DNA of 64,000 nucleotides from Nocardia amikacinitolerans NBRC 108937. GTDB taxonomy: Bacteria > Actinomycetota > Actinomycetes > Mycobacteriales > Mycobacteriaceae. The position numbers were made by a program, and so were the translations under genes. A model generated the notes under the pieces. That model was given only the letters and a program-made list of their open reading frames with translations. It did not search any database and was not told the origin of the DNA. The stretch lies in the NCBI RefSeq assembly GCF_001612615.1, contig NZ_BDAU01000004.1, forward strand, positions 124,001 through 188,000, read 5' to 3'. Each line of letters starts with the position of its first letter. The first letter of the stretch is position 1. Positions 44,890 to 54,575 of the stretch are shown here, piece after piece.

Positions 44890-45864
44890 GTGAATATCGG
44901 GGAACGGTTGAGCGACGCCGGTTATGCGGCGGGCTGGCGACTGGTCAGGGCGCTTCCGGAAGGCGCGGCCCGGCGAGTGTTCGACTGGGGCGGGGGACAG
45001 GCAGCGCGCAACGGCGGCCCGATTCAGTTGCGGCGCAACCTCGCCCGCGTGCTCGGCGTGCCGCCCGAGCAGGTGCCAGACGACCTGATCCGCGCGAGCA
45101 TGCGCTCCTACGCGCGGTACTGGCGCGAGGCTTTCCGGCTGCCGACGATGGACCACGTCGCGCTGGGCAAATCGTCGCGGCTGCCGGTCGGCGGACTGGT
45201 GCACCTGGACGCGGCGCTGGCCGAAGGGCGCGGCGCGCTCTTGGTGCTGCCGCATTCCGGGAACTGGGACATGGCCGGGTTGTGGTGTGTCCAGAACTAC
45301 GGCGGTCTCACCACGATCGCCGAGCGCCTGAAGCCGGAGTCGCTGTTCGAGCGCTTCGTCGCCTACCGGGAGAGCCTCGGTTTCGAGGTGTTCCCGCTGA
45401 CCGGGGGCGAGCAGCCGCCGTTCGCCCTGCTGGCCGAACGCCTGCGCCAGAACAAGATCGTCTGCCTGATGGGCGAGCGCGATCTCACCGGTCGCGGGGT
45501 GCCGGTCACCTTCTTCGGTGAGCGCACCTGGATGCCCGCGGGCGCGGCCAAGCTGGCCATCGAGACCGGCGCCGCGCTCATACCGGTGCACTGCTGGTTC
45601 ACCGTGGACGGCGACGGCGAGGAAGCCTGGGGCCTGAAATGCGAAGAGCGGCTGGACGTCTCGGGTGGCGTCACGGCGGCGACGCAGCAGCTCGCTGACC
45701 GTTTCGCCGCCAATATCGCCGAACACCCCGCCGATTGGCACATGCTGCAACCGCTGTGGGAGAGCGACCTGTCCGAGGAACGCAGGGCCAGGATCGCCGC
45801 CGCGCAGGGCGGAGTCGCGGCGCAGGGTGGAAAAGCGCAGGGCGGAGGAGACGAGGCGCCGTGA
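44890..45864 (+). CDS. patA: PIM acyltransferase
   Basis: This 324-aa protein has the acyltransferase motif HxxxxD in LPHSGNWD and the order pgsA-patA-pimA of mycobacteria, where PatA acylates the mannose of PIM1/PIM2. GTG 44890 is the plausible start. The C-terminal tail is Gly/Ala-rich with a repeat (AAQGGVAAQGGKAQGG), an unremarkable low-complexity end. It overlaps pimA by 4 nt. Confidence 0.88.
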   Translation: MNIGERLSDAGYAAGWRLVRALPEGAARRVFDWGGGQAARNGGPIQLRRNLARVLGVPPEQVPDDLIRASMRSYARYWREAFRLPTMDHVALGKSSRLPVGGLVHLDAALAEGRGALLVLPHSGNWDMAGLWCVQNYGGLTTIAERLKPESLFERFVAYRESLGFEVFPLTGGEQPPFALLAERLRQNKIVCLMGERDLTGRGVPVTFFGERTWMPAGAAKLAIETGAALIPVHCWFTVDGDGEEAWGLKCEERLDVSGGVTAATQQLADRFAANIAEHPADWHMLQPLWESDLSEERRARIAAAQGGVAAQGGKAQGGGDEAP

Positions 45865-46985
45865 AGATCGGCATGGTCTGCCCCTATTCGTTCGACGTCC
45901 CCGGCGGTGTGCAGGCGCACGTGGTGGAGCTCGCGCGGGTCCTCATCGAACGCGGGCACCGCGTGAGCGTGCTCGCGCCCGCCTCGGAGGGCACCCCGCT
46001 GCCGGAGTTCGTCGTCTCCGCCGGACGCGCGGTGGCGATTCCCTACAACGGCTCGGTGGCCCGGCTCTCGTTCGGCCCCATGGCCTACACCAGGATTCGC
46101 CGCTGGATCGACGGCAACGATTTCGATGTGCTGCACATCCACGAGCCCAACGCCCCGAGCCTGTCCATGCTCGCGCTCAAGATCGCCGAGGGTCCGATCG
46201 TCGCGACGTTCCACACCTCGACCACGAAGTCTTTGGTGCTCAGCACTTTTCAGGGGGTGCTCCGGCCTTACCACGAGAAGATCAGCGGCCGGATCGCGGT
46301 CTCGGAGCTGGCCAGGCGCTGGCAGGTGGAGGCGCTCGGCTCCGACGCGGTGGAAATCCCCAACGGCGTCGACGTGGCCGCGTTCGCGCGCGCTCCGATG
46401 CTGCCTGGCTATCCGCGCGCGGGCGGCACGGTGCTGTTCCTCGGACGCTACGACGAACCGCGCAAGGGCATGGAGGTGCTGCTCGGCGCGCTGCCGGAGC
46501 TGGTACGCCGCCACCCCGACCTGGAGATCCTGATCGTCGGCCGCGGCGACGAGGAGCGGCTGCGGCGCGAGGCAGGGCCGAACGCCGGACACCTGCGCTT
46601 CCTCGGCCAGGTCTCCGACGAGGAGAAGGCCTCGGCCATGCGCAGCGCCGACGTCTACGTGGCGCCGAACCTCGGCGGTGAGAGCTTCGGCATCATCCTG
46701 ATCGAGGCCATGGCCGCGGGCACCGCGGTGGTGGCCAGCGAACTCGACGCGTTCCGCAGGGTGCTGCGCGACGGCACCGCGGGCATGCTGGTCCCGGTCG
46801 GGGATTCGGCCCGGCTCGCGGCCGCGCTGGACACCGTGCTGACCGACGAAGTGCGCAGGGAATCGTTGGTGCACACCGCCAATCAGGTGGTCGGCGAATA
46901 CGACTGGCCGGTGGTCGCCGAGCAGATCCTGCGGGTCTACGAGACCGTCACCATCGGCGACACCAGGGTGCGGGCCGCAGGATGA
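45861..46985 (+). CDS. pimA: phosphatidylinositol mannosyltransferase
   Basis: This 374-aa GT-B glycosyltransferase of family GT4 starts VKIGMVCPYSFDVPGGVQAH and has the EX7E-type nucleotide-sugar region in GGESFGIILIEAMAAG. PimA adds the first mannose from GDP-mannose to phosphatidylinositol on the inner face of the membrane. GTG 45861 overlaps the patA stop. Confidence 0.93.
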   Translation: MKIGMVCPYSFDVPGGVQAHVVELARVLIERGHRVSVLAPASEGTPLPEFVVSAGRAVAIPYNGSVARLSFGPMAYTRIRRWIDGNDFDVLHIHEPNAPSLSMLALKIAEGPIVATFHTSTTKSLVLSTFQGVLRPYHEKISGRIAVSELARRWQVEALGSDAVEIPNGVDVAAFARAPMLPGYPRAGGTVLFLGRYDEPRKGMEVLLGALPELVRRHPDLEILIVGRGDEERLRREAGPNAGHLRFLGQVSDEEKASAMRSADVYVAPNLGGESFGIILIEAMAAGTAVVASELDAFRRVLRDGTAGMLVPVGDSARLAAALDTVLTDEVRRESLVHTANQVVGEYDWPVVAEQILRVYETVTIGDTRVRAAG

Positions 46986-48028
46986 TCACCTTCTCGGCCA
47001 CAACGGTTCTCGTTCTCGCGCTGATCGCGGCGGTCGTCGTCGCGATCGGTCTGTGGGCCTACTCCACGGCGAATCGGCTCGACCGGCTGCACGTGCGCTC
47101 CGACCAGTCCTGGCAGGCGCTGGACTCGGCGCTGGCCAGGCGGGCGGTGGTGGCCCGCGCGGTGGCGATGGCGATCGCAGGTCCGGTCTCCGACCCGGCG
47201 CTGACCGACCAGGCCAAACGCCTGTCCACCCTGGCCGATCGCGCCGAACGCGCCGGCCGCGCGGAACGCGAGACGGTGGAGAACCAGCTCTCCTCGGCGC
47301 TCTCGGCCGTCGACATCGCCCAGCTGCGCCCCCAGCTGGTCGCCGAACTCGCCGACGCAGAGGCCAGGGTGTTGATCGCCCGGCGCTTCCACAACGACGC
47401 GGTCCGCGACACGCTCGCGCTGCGCACCCGGCGTCCGGTCCGGCTGCTGCACCTGGGCGGCACCGCGCCGCTGCCCACCTATTTCGAGATCACCGAGCGC
47501 GCGACGCCCGCCGCCTCGACCGGTCTGGCGGTGGACACGATCCGCACCTCGGCGCGCGTCGTCCTGCTCGACGAGCAGGACCGGGTGCTGCTGATGCGCG
47601 GCAACGACCCGAAGACCCCGGCGGTCTCGTTCTGGTTCACGATCGGCGGCGGTGTGGAGCCGGGGGAGTCGCTGCGCGCGGCCGCCGTGCGCGAACTGTG
47701 GGAGGAGACCGGGCACCGCGCCGATCCCGAGAGTCTGCGCGGCCCGATCTGGCGGCGCGTGGCGGTGTTCCCGTTCGACGGGCAGCTGATCCGCGCCGAG
47801 GAGCTGTTCTTCGTGCTGCGGGTGCCCGCCTTCACGCCCGAACCGGGCAACCTGACCGTGATCGAGCGCCGATCCATCACCGGGCACCAGTGGTGCGCGC
47901 CCGCCGACATCGCGACCCTGGACCGCTCCGGCGAGACCGTCTACCCCTATCACCTGGACGAACTGCTCCCCGAAGCCGCCGAGATCGCGGCGGGCGCGGA
48001 CGACCCCGAGGTCCGCTCCATCCGCTGA
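46982..48028 (+). CDS. membrane-anchored NUDIX hydrolase
   Basis: This 348-aa protein has an N-terminal membrane helix (VLVLALIAAVVVAIGLWAYS), a helical LemA-like region (about 30-165), and a C-terminal NUDIX domain with the box GGGVEPGESLRAAAVRELWE-ETG. Its place after pimA matches Rv2609c. The substrate is unknown. ATG 46982 overlaps the pimA stop. Confidence 0.87.
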   Translation: MITFSATTVLVLALIAAVVVAIGLWAYSTANRLDRLHVRSDQSWQALDSALARRAVVARAVAMAIAGPVSDPALTDQAKRLSTLADRAERAGRAERETVENQLSSALSAVDIAQLRPQLVAELADAEARVLIARRFHNDAVRDTLALRTRRPVRLLHLGGTAPLPTYFEITERATPAASTGLAVDTIRTSARVVLLDEQDRVLLMRGNDPKTPAVSFWFTIGGGVEPGESLRAAAVRELWEETGHRADPESLRGPIWRRVAVFPFDGQLIRAEELFFVLRVPAFTPEPGNLTVIERRSITGHQWCAPADIATLDRSGETVYPYHLDELLPEAAEIAAGADDPEVRSIR

Positions 48029-48035
48029 GCGTGCC

Positions 48036-48051
48036 TGTGATCTGGTTCACG
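48036..48051. promoter_or_regulatory. CRP/GlxR-like site
   Basis: TGTGATCTGGTTCACG matches TGTGA-N6-TCACA except for the last base. It overlaps the 12-bp palindrome TCACGATCGTGA (48047-48058) and lies about 105 bp before a small open frame. Confidence 0.4.
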
Positions 48052-48155
48052 ATCGTGATAGCTTCGTGACTGGATCGCGTCCCCGCGGGTATCCGGATTC
48101 GGTGCTCCTCGATGATGCGGGGCGGTCCTTGTCTGGTGTTGGAGGTAGGTAGTTC

Positions 48156-48248
48156 ATGTCGTATCTGCTGTTCGATTTCCTGTTGCCGCTCGTGGGCCCG
48201 ACGGCCGCCGAGTACTGGGCGCACCTGCTGGTCGTGAATCCGATCTGA
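48156..48248 (+). CDS. 30-aa hydrophobic small protein
   Basis: MSYLLFDFLLPLVGPTAAEY then WAHLLVVNPI is preceded by GGAGG at 48141-48145. The peptide is mostly hydrophobic and could be membrane-inserted. A CRP-like site and no other gene lie in the 436-bp gap to pdxS. It could be a real small protein or a leader peptide; conservation in relatives would decide. Confidence 0.4.
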   Translation: MSYLLFDFLLPLVGPTAAEYWAHLLVVNPI

Positions 48249-48464
48249 GCCGGGTCGGCCCGGCGGATTCCGCGCGGGCTCGATCGCGAAAGGTTCGCTG
48301 ACGACCCGGAGTCGATTCGGCGGGGTGGCGCGTGTCACTTCACACGGAGCTGGTCCCCGAGTCGGCCTCGGTACCAGTCCAGTGGCCCTCAACTGGCTAT
48401 CAAGTGGCTTTCTCGGCACGCCTAGAATTGGGTCGTTTCGTTCCGCGCGACCGGATAGGCGCAC

Positions 48465-49385
48465 ATGACCCAGGAGTTTGCCGTGACCACGCCCGAGACC
48501 ACCAACACCGTCGGCACCGCCCGCGTCAAGCGCGGCATGGCCGAGATGCTCAAGGGCGGGGTGATCATGGACGTCGTCACCCCCGAGCAGGCCAAGATCG
48601 CCGAGGACGCGGGCGCGGTCGCGGTCATGGCGCTCGAGCGCGTGCCCGCCGACATCCGCGCCCAGGGCGGCGTGTCCCGGATGAGCGATCCGGACATGAT
48701 CGAGGGCATCATCGGCGCCGTCTCCATCCCGGTCATGGCGAAGGCCCGCATCGGCCACTTCGTGGAGGCGCAGATCCTGCAGAGCCTCGGCGTCGACTAC
48801 ATCGACGAGTCCGAGGTGCTCACCCCCGCCGACTACACCAACCACATCGACAAGTGGAACTTCACCGTTCCCTTCGTCTGTGGCGCCACCAACCTCGGCG
48901 AGGCGCTGCGTCGCATCACCGAGGGCGCGGCCATGATCCGGTCCAAGGGCGAGGCGGGCACCGGTGACGTGTCCAACGCGACCACCCACATGCGCCAGAT
49001 CCGCCAGGAGATCCGCAAGCTCGCCGCGCTGCCCGCCGACGAGCTCTACGTCGCGGCCAAGGAACTGCAGGCGCCGTACGAGCTGGTCCGCGAGGTCGCC
49101 GAGACCGGCAAGCTGCCGGTCGTGCTTTTCACCGCCGGTGGCATCGCCACCCCGGCCGACGCCGCGATGATGATGCAGCTCGGCGCCGAGGGCGTGTTCG
49201 TCGGCTCGGGCATCTTCAAGTCCGGCAACCCGGCGCAGCGCGCCGCCGCCATCGTCAAGGCCACCACCTTCTACGACGACCCGGACGTGCTGGCCAAGGT
49301 CTCCCGCGGCCTCGGCGAGGCCATGGTCGGCATCAACGTCGAGGAGATCGCGCAGCCGCACCGGCTCGCCGAACGCGGCTGGTGA
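48465..49385 (+). CDS. pdxS: pyridoxal 5'-phosphate synthase, synthase subunit PdxS
   Basis: This 306-aa TIM-barrel protein is highly conserved: [40 protein letters not shown], and the C-terminal [15 protein letters not shown]. With PdxT it makes PLP from ribose 5-phosphate, glyceraldehyde 3-phosphate and glutamine-derived ammonia. pdxT lies 2.6 kb downstream. A terminator follows. Confidence 0.97.
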   Translation: MTQEFAVTTPETTNTVGTARVKRGMAEMLKGGVIMDVVTPEQAKIAEDAGAVAVMALERVPADIRAQGGVSRMSDPDMIEGIIGAVSIPVMAKARIGHFVEAQILQSLGVDYIDESEVLTPADYTNHIDKWNFTVPFVCGATNLGEALRRITEGAAMIRSKGEAGTGDVSNATTHMRQIRQEIRKLAALPADELYVAAKELQAPYELVREVAETGKLPVVLFTAGGIATPADAAMMMQLGAEGVFVGSGIFKSGNPAQRAAAIVKATTFYDDPDVLAKVSRGLGEAMVGINVEEIAQPHRLAERGW

Positions 49386-49412
49386 GTCGTAACTCCGCAC
49401 CTGCGTTTCCTG

Positions 49413-49452
49413 ACGCCCGGTCCCTGAGCAACGTCCAGGGGCCGGGCGTTTC
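49413..49452 (+). terminator. rho-independent terminator after pdxS
   Basis: ACGCCCGG (49413-49420) pairs with CCGGGCGT (49442-49449), with inner pairing TCCCTG/CAGGG, followed by a short T-run. Confidence 0.7.
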
Positions 49453-49592
49453 GCGTCTCGCGCTCTCGACTCTTCGAACCGCCATACCGCGATCTCAGAG
49501 TTCCCTCAGAGCAGGCGATTAAGTTTCGATCTACGGCGAGCAGCACGGGTCGCCGGTGATGCCGACCGATTCGAACGCAAAGGACCAAGAGC

Positions 49593-50087
49593 TTGAAGCT
49601 TCGGAAGACCGGAAGAATCGCGATCGCGGGCCTGGCCGTCGCGGCCGCGCTGAGCCTGACGGCGTGCGGTGGCGAGGACAAGAGCACCGAGGCCACGCCG
49701 ACCCGCGCCACCACGAGCGCCAAGGCCACCGCGGCGGACGTCCCGCCGGTGCCGACCGTGGAGCAGTTGAACGCGCAGCTGCAGCGCGCGCTCGACCCGG
49801 CGGTGCCGAACCAGGAGAAGCTGGCGATGATCCAGGGCGCCGAGGCCGATCCCGAGCTTCCCGGCAGGCTGGCGCAGGCTTACCAGCAGACCGGCGCGAG
49901 CGTCGTGGTGACCGAGGTGACCGCCTTCGGCGACACCATCAACGCCAAGGCCAAGATCGTGCTCAACAACCAGGAGAACATCGCGGACGTGCCGTTCGTC
50001 GCCGAGAACGGCACCTGGAAGGTCCAGAAGGCGTGGGCCTGCGGAATGCTGACCAACCTCGGTCAGCAATCACCCGCCTGCGCCTGA
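49593..50087 (+). CDS. lipoprotein of the MTB12/CFP-2-like family
   Basis: This 164-aa secreted lipoprotein has a signal peptide (KTGRIAIAGLAVAAALSLTA) with lipobox LTAC, a Thr/Ala-rich linker, then a domain like the low-molecular-weight antigen MTB12 (PTVEQLNAQLQRALDP; GAEADPEL). The start is TTG 49593 with AAAGGA upstream. Function is unknown; such proteins are surface antigens in mycobacteria. Confidence 0.75.
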   Translation: MKLRKTGRIAIAGLAVAAALSLTACGGEDKSTEATPTRATTSAKATAADVPPVPTVEQLNAQLQRALDPAVPNQEKLAMIQGAEADPELPGRLAQAYQQTGASVVVTEVTAFGDTINAKAKIVLNNQENIADVPFVAENGTWKVQKAWACGMLTNLGQQSPACA

Positions 50088-50225
50088 CAGCGCTGATCCG
50101 CCGGAAACGCGGATCGTGCCGCACACGCCTCGGCGGGCGAGTGGCACACAACGTCGGGGGTGGCGGAAGCTCCGCTACCGCTGTGTGTGCCACTCGTCGA
50201 ACACCGTCGAATCGCCACTGCGCCA

Positions 50226-50260
50226 ACGACACCCGGCCGCGTATCGCGACCGGGTGTCGT
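50226..50260. terminator. bidirectional terminator between convergent genes
   Basis: ACGACACCCGG (50226-50236) pairs perfectly with CCGGGTGTCGT (50250-50260) around a 13-nt loop. It lies between the lipoprotein gene and the convergent uridine-kinase-like gene. T-runs are short on both sides. Confidence 0.6.
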
Positions 50261-50327
50261 GCTTCCCGGTCCCGCGTGGCGAGCCTTCGCCGTGCGGCAC
50301 ACCGGGATACGAGGGTCGCAGCCGGCT

Positions 50328-50960
50328 TCAGGTGCTCAACGCTGGGCGGTCGGGGTGGTCCCAGCGCGCCGAAAACGTTGGCGGCTCCGGGTTCTCGCGG
50401 TCGTAGGACAGCAGCGCGGGGATGGTCCAGTGCTCGTCCTGCGGCGTCCGTCGGCGCAGCGCCGCCTCGCTGAGGTCGAGGCGCACCGTCAGATCGAAGG
50501 CCAGGTCGCGGCCGAGCAGCATGGGGCCCGCGACGAAGAGCACCAGATCGGCGGGTGCGGCGCGGACGGCCGCGCGAGCCGAGCGGTCGGCGGTTTCGTC
50601 CCACAGCGCGGGCAGCCAGCGGCCGTGTGCGCGCAGCGCGTCGATCACCTCGCGGCGGACCGCGTCGTAGTCGAACCACGCTGTGCGGTAGGAGAATTCG
50701 TCCTCCCGACCGAATTCCATGCGGAGCGAGGCGGGGCGGACGTAGTCGTGCAGTGCGACGACATCGGCGGAACGTCCTGTCCCGCGAAGTCTTTCGGCGG
50801 CGCGCCGGGCGAACGCGACGGGCTCCGCGGCGTCGGACGCGTCGATGGCGATCACCCGGCGGCCCGGCAGCGCGCGGAGCCGGTCGACGAGCAGATCGGC
50901 TAGGCCGTCCTGGGTGATCGGCACGAACTGCGGCACCGTTCCATCACAGCAGACGCGCAC
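50328..50960 (-). CDS. uridine-kinase-like protein without a P-loop
   Basis: This protein of about 210 aa resembles the actinobacterial uridine kinase-like family: VIAIDASDAAEPVAFARRAA, HDYVRPASLRMEFGRED, YRTAWFDYDAVRREVIDAL and a C-terminal YDRENPEP. The Walker A region expected after the first strand is degenerate, with no GxxxxGK[ST], so kinase activity is doubtful. The start is uncertain; GTG 50960 is chosen to keep a promoter gap to the divergent tesB gene, and ATG 51050 is possible. Confidence 0.65.
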   Translation of the reverse strand: MRVCCDGTVPQFVPITQDGLADLLVDRLRALPGRRVIAIDASDAAEPVAFARRAAERLRGTGRSADVVALHDYVRPASLRMEFGREDEFSYRTAWFDYDAVRREVIDALRAHGRWLPALWDETADRSARAAVRAAPADLVLFVAGPMLLGRDLAFDLTVRLDLSEAALRRRTPQDEHWTIPALLSYDRENPEPPTFSARWDHPDRPALST

Positions 50961-51133
50961 GCGGATACCGTCCCGCGGCCCGGAGAGACCGGTGTGGCAG
51001 GCCCGGACACGGCGAATTCCGTTGCCCTCGTGCTGTGACCAGCGCGACATCCGGCAACCGCCTGGCATCCGGTCGATCTCCTCGACCGGTGGCCGAACGG
51101 GGCGAATCGGACGCCGTTGGTTAACCTCAGCGC

Positions 51134-51952
51134 ATGGCGACAATCGAAGAGGCATTGGAGATCGAACGCCTGGAGCGGGACATCTTCCGTGGCGCGTCCA
51201 CGAAGACCCAGCTGGCTCGCACCTTCGGCGGTCAGGTCGCCGGGCAGGCGCTGGTGTCGGCGGTGCGCACGGTGGAGCCGCATTTCCAGGTGCACTCGCT
51301 GCACGGATACTTCCTGCGGCCGGGTAACCCGCAGGAGCCGACCGTGTACCTGGTGGAGCGGATTCGCGACGGCCGCTCCTTCTGCACCCGCCGGGTCACC
51401 GGCGTGCAGGACGGCGCGGCGATCTTCACTATGTCGGCTTCGTTCCACGTCGGCGACGCGGGCCCGGAGCATCAGGACGTGATGCCCGAGGTGGCGGCGC
51501 CGGAGGACCTGCCGGACGCGCAGACCTCGATGAGCCCGGAACGGCTGTGGGCGATGCGCGAATGGGAGCACTGGGATATCCGCACCGTGCCGCAGGAGTC
51601 GGTGTCGCGCCGCGACGGCGTGGTCTCCCAGCAGCAGGTGTGGTTCCGCTACCGGCACCCGCTGCCCGACGACCCGCTGTTCCACGTGTGCACGCTGGCC
51701 TACATGAGCGACATGACGCTGCTCGGCTCCTCCAAGGTCACCCACCCCGACGAGAAGACCCAGGACGCGTCGCTCGACCACGCGATGTGGTTCCTGCGCC
51801 CGTTCCGCGCCGACGACTGGCTGCTCTACGACCAGTCCTCGCCGTCGGCCGGTTTCGGCCGCGCGCTCACCGGCGGCAAGATCTTCAACCGCGAGGGCAA
51901 GCTCGTCGCCGCCGTCGTGCAGGAGGGACTGATCCGCACCCTGCGCGACTGA
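51134..51952 (+). CDS. tesB: acyl-CoA thioesterase II
   Basis: This 272-aa double-hotdog thioesterase has the segments [38 protein letters not shown] and a C-terminal [20 protein letters not shown]. It hydrolyses acyl-CoA. Its place between pdxS and pdxT matches mycobacterial tesB2. Confidence 0.92.
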   Translation: MATIEEALEIERLERDIFRGASTKTQLARTFGGQVAGQALVSAVRTVEPHFQVHSLHGYFLRPGNPQEPTVYLVERIRDGRSFCTRRVTGVQDGAAIFTMSASFHVGDAGPEHQDVMPEVAAPEDLPDAQTSMSPERLWAMREWEHWDIRTVPQESVSRRDGVVSQQQVWFRYRHPLPDDPLFHVCTLAYMSDMTLLGSSKVTHPDEKTQDASLDHAMWFLRPFRADDWLLYDQSSPSAGFGRALTGGKIFNREGKLVAAVVQEGLIRTLRD

Positions 51953-51999
51953 GCGACCGTGAGCGGGCACACAGCGCTGGGACTAATAAGCTCGGCGGG

Positions 52000-52650
52000 G
52001 TGAACGCATCATCGGTCGCCGCACCCGCCGCCGAGGCGCGGCAGACGCCGTCCCGGCCCACCATCGGTGTTCTTGCTTTGCAAGGCGATGTGCGCGAACA
52101 CATCGCGGCGCTGGAGCAGTGCGGCGCGGAGCCGGTGCTGGTGCGGCGGGCGTCGGAGCTGGCCGCCGTGGACGGGCTGGTGCTGCCCGGTGGCGAGTCG
52201 ACCGCGATCAGCAAGCTGCTGGAGGCGTTCGAGCTGCTCGAACCGCTGCGCGCGCGGCTGCGCGACGGCATGCCCGCCTTCGGTTCCTGCGCGGGCATGA
52301 TCCTGCTCGCCTCCGAGGTGCTCGACACCCGGCCGGACGCCAAGCATCTGTCGGGCATCGATATGACGGTGCGCCGCAACGCCTTCGGACGCCAGGTCGA
52401 TTCCTTCGAGACCGATCTGGATTTCGCGGGTCTGACCGACGGCCCCGTGCGCGCGGTCTTCATCCGCGCGCCGTGGGTCGAGCGGGCGGGCGCGGACGTC
52501 GAGGTGCTCGCCACGGTGCCCTCCGGTCCGTTCGCGGGCCGCATTGTCGCGGTGCGCCAGGGCAAGGTGCTCGCCACCTCCTTCCACCCCGAGGTGACGG
52601 GCGACCTGCGGGTGCACCGCATGTTCGTCGATCTGGTCGTCGCTGCGTAG
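52000..52650 (+). CDS. pdxT: pyridoxal 5'-phosphate synthase, glutaminase subunit PdxT
   Basis: This 216-aa class I glutamine amidotransferase has [17 protein letters not shown], the oxyanion region PGGESTA, the nucleophile in GSCAGMIL and the His/Glu pair in SFHPEVTGD. It supplies ammonia to PdxS. GTG 52000 starts the protein. Confidence 0.96.
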   Translation: MNASSVAAPAAEARQTPSRPTIGVLALQGDVREHIAALEQCGAEPVLVRRASELAAVDGLVLPGGESTAISKLLEAFELLEPLRARLRDGMPAFGSCAGMILLASEVLDTRPDAKHLSGIDMTVRRNAFGRQVDSFETDLDFAGLTDGPVRAVFIRAPWVERAGADVEVLATVPSGPFAGRIVAVRQGKVLATSFHPEVTGDLRVHRMFVDLVVAA

Positions 52651-52790
52651 TTCGCGCCGAACCCGCTGGTGAAACGGGTAATCGAGTACTCGCGTTTCGC
52701 CGCGCCGCGCGGTGGATCATCGCTGCCATCCGGGCGATCCCGACCGACCCGGGCGTGGTGGCGACATCACCGGACGAACGAAGCACGACC

Positions 52791-53624
52791 ATGACCGAAG
52801 TCATCTCCGCACCCCGTGCGAACAACGAAGAGCCGGTGCCCGCCGAGGCACGGATCTGCAATCTGGTCCCCTCCCGCGACACCGAGCGGGATTGGACGTT
52901 CACCGACGCACTGTCCGTCGGCGCGCTCGGCGCCGTCACGGCACTGCCCAACTCGGTGGACCTGCGCCGCGACTGGTGGACCATCGGCGACCAGGAGGAC
53001 ACCGGGTCCTGCGTCGGCTGGGCGACCGGCGACGGACTGATGCGCTACCACCTGGTGACCGCGAGCAAGCTGAACAGCGACCGCCGCGTCTCACCGCGGT
53101 TCGTATGGATGGCCTCCAAGGAGACCGACGCGTTCTTCCAGCGGCCGGAGACCTTCATCGAGGGCGCGGGCACCGAGCTCAAGTCGGCCGTCGAGGTCTG
53201 CAAGAAGTACGGCGTCGTCGAGGAATCGTTGCTGCCGTTCCACATCCAGACCAAGATGTACCGCGGCCAGGAGAACACCTTCTGGGCGCACGCGGCCACC
53301 CTGCGCATCGCCTCGTACTTCAACGTCGGCAAGAACCTCAACCAGTGGAAGACCGTGCTGGCCGACGGCCGTCCGATCCTCGCGGGGTTCATGGTGGACG
53401 ACACCTGGGACAACGCCACCGCCAACGGGGGTTTCCTGGAGGATTTCGCGGCGGGCACCGAACGCGGCGGGCACGCCGTCGCCATCGTCGGCTACCTGCC
53501 CAGCGGGCACTTCATCGTCCGCAACAGCTGGGGCACCGCGTGGGGCGACAAGGGCTTCGCGTACGCGTCGCCGAAGTACATCAAGGGCGCGTTCTTCCCG
53601 GAGGCGTACGTGGTCTCGCTCTGA
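52791..53624 (+). CDS. papain-like (C1 family) cysteine protease
   Basis: This 277-aa protein has the full papain active site: Gln and Cys in IGDQEDTGSCVGWA, His in RGGHAVAIVGY and Asn in NSWGTAWGDKGF. There is no signal peptide and no clear propeptide domain; the roughly 60 residues before the catalytic part may serve that role. Papain-like proteases are uncommon in actinobacterial core regions. It lies between pdxT and yebC, where mycobacteria have no such gene to my knowledge, so it looks like an insertion in a conserved block. Confidence 0.82.
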   Translation: MTEVISAPRANNEEPVPAEARICNLVPSRDTERDWTFTDALSVGALGAVTALPNSVDLRRDWWTIGDQEDTGSCVGWATGDGLMRYHLVTASKLNSDRRVSPRFVWMASKETDAFFQRPETFIEGAGTELKSAVEVCKKYGVVEESLLPFHIQTKMYRGQENTFWAHAATLRIASYFNVGKNLNQWKTVLADGRPILAGFMVDDTWDNATANGGFLEDFAAGTERGGHAVAIVGYLPSGHFIVRNSWGTAWGDKGFAYASPKYIKGAFFPEAYVVSL

Positions 53625-53767
53625 GGGGCTGGGGAGGATGCCGTCTCGACGGCGTCCATTAGGCTGGAGGAGTTGTCCGCTCGGTTGGCACGCGGCTCGA
53701 TCCCTCCCCGGGGCGCCGCCGTCCCCGGCGGTCACTCCCAGTGCAACCGACCTGAAGGAAGTAGGGA

Positions 53768-54520
53768 ATGAGCGGCCACTCCAAATGGGCCACCACCAAG
53801 CACAAGAAGGCCGCGATCGACGCCAAGCGGGGCAAGCTCTTCGCGAAGCTGATCAAGAACATCGAGGTGGCGGCCCGCACGGGTGGCGGTGATCCGGATG
53901 GCAACCCGACGCTGTACGACGCCATCCAGAAGGCCAAGAAGTCGTCGGTCCCCAACGACAACATCGAGCGCGCCCGCAAGCGCGGCGGCGGTGAAGAGGC
54001 GGGCGGCGCCGACTGGCAGACCATCATGTACGAGGGCTACGGCCCCAACGGCGTCGCGGTGCTCATCGAGTGCCTCACCGACAACCGCAACCGCGCCGCG
54101 GGCGAGGTGCGCGTCGCGATGACCCGCAACGGCGGCAACATGGCCGACCCGGGCTCGGTGTCCTACCTGTTCCACCGCAAGGGCATCGTCACCCTGGAGA
54201 AGAACGGGCTGTCCGAGGACGACGTGCTGATGGCCGTGCTGGACGCGGGTGCCGAGGAGGTCAACGACCTCGGCGAGTCTTTCGAGATCATCAGTGATCC
54301 GAGCGATCTGATCGACGTGCGCAAGGCGCTGCAGGCGGCCGGAATCGACTACGACTCCGCCGAATCCGGTTTCCAGCCGTCGGTGTCGGTCGCGGTCGAC
54401 GCCGAAGCGGCGCGCAAGGTGTTCAAGCTGGTCGACGCGCTAGAGGACAGCGACGACGTGCAGAACGTCTACACCAACGTGGACATCTCCGACGAGGTCC
54501 TCGCGCAGCTCGAAGACTGA
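53768..54520 (+). CDS. yebC: YebC/PmpR-family regulator
   Basis: This 250-aa protein begins [20 protein letters not shown], the invariant YebC start, and spans all three YebC domains. Members bind DNA or help ribosomes through proline stretches. GAAGGAAG precedes ATG 53768; a strong terminator follows. Confidence 0.95.
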   Translation: MSGHSKWATTKHKKAAIDAKRGKLFAKLIKNIEVAARTGGGDPDGNPTLYDAIQKAKKSSVPNDNIERARKRGGGEEAGGADWQTIMYEGYGPNGVAVLIECLTDNRNRAAGEVRVAMTRNGGNMADPGSVSYLFHRKGIVTLEKNGLSEDDVLMAVLDAGAEEVNDLGESFEIISDPSDLIDVRKALQAAGIDYDSAESGFQPSVSVAVDAEAARKVFKLVDALEDSDDVQNVYTNVDISDEVLAQLED

Positions 54521-54529
54521 GCCGACCAC

Positions 54530-54564
54530 ACGGCGAGCCCCGGACCCGGTCCGGGGCTCGCCGT
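54530..54564. terminator. rho-independent terminator after yebC
   Basis: A perfect 17-bp stem (ACGGCGAGCCCCGGACC with its complement) around a single-base centre is followed by CGTTT. It lies between yebC and the convergent AHSA1 gene and may serve both. Confidence 0.8.
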
Positions 54565-54575
54565 CGTTTCCGGGG

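Noticed and set aside
45800..45850. Short Gly/Gln/Ala-rich repeat in the patA 3' end, considered as a mobile repeat.
   Set aside because: It is three short low-complexity units inside the frame, normal for a disordered tail.
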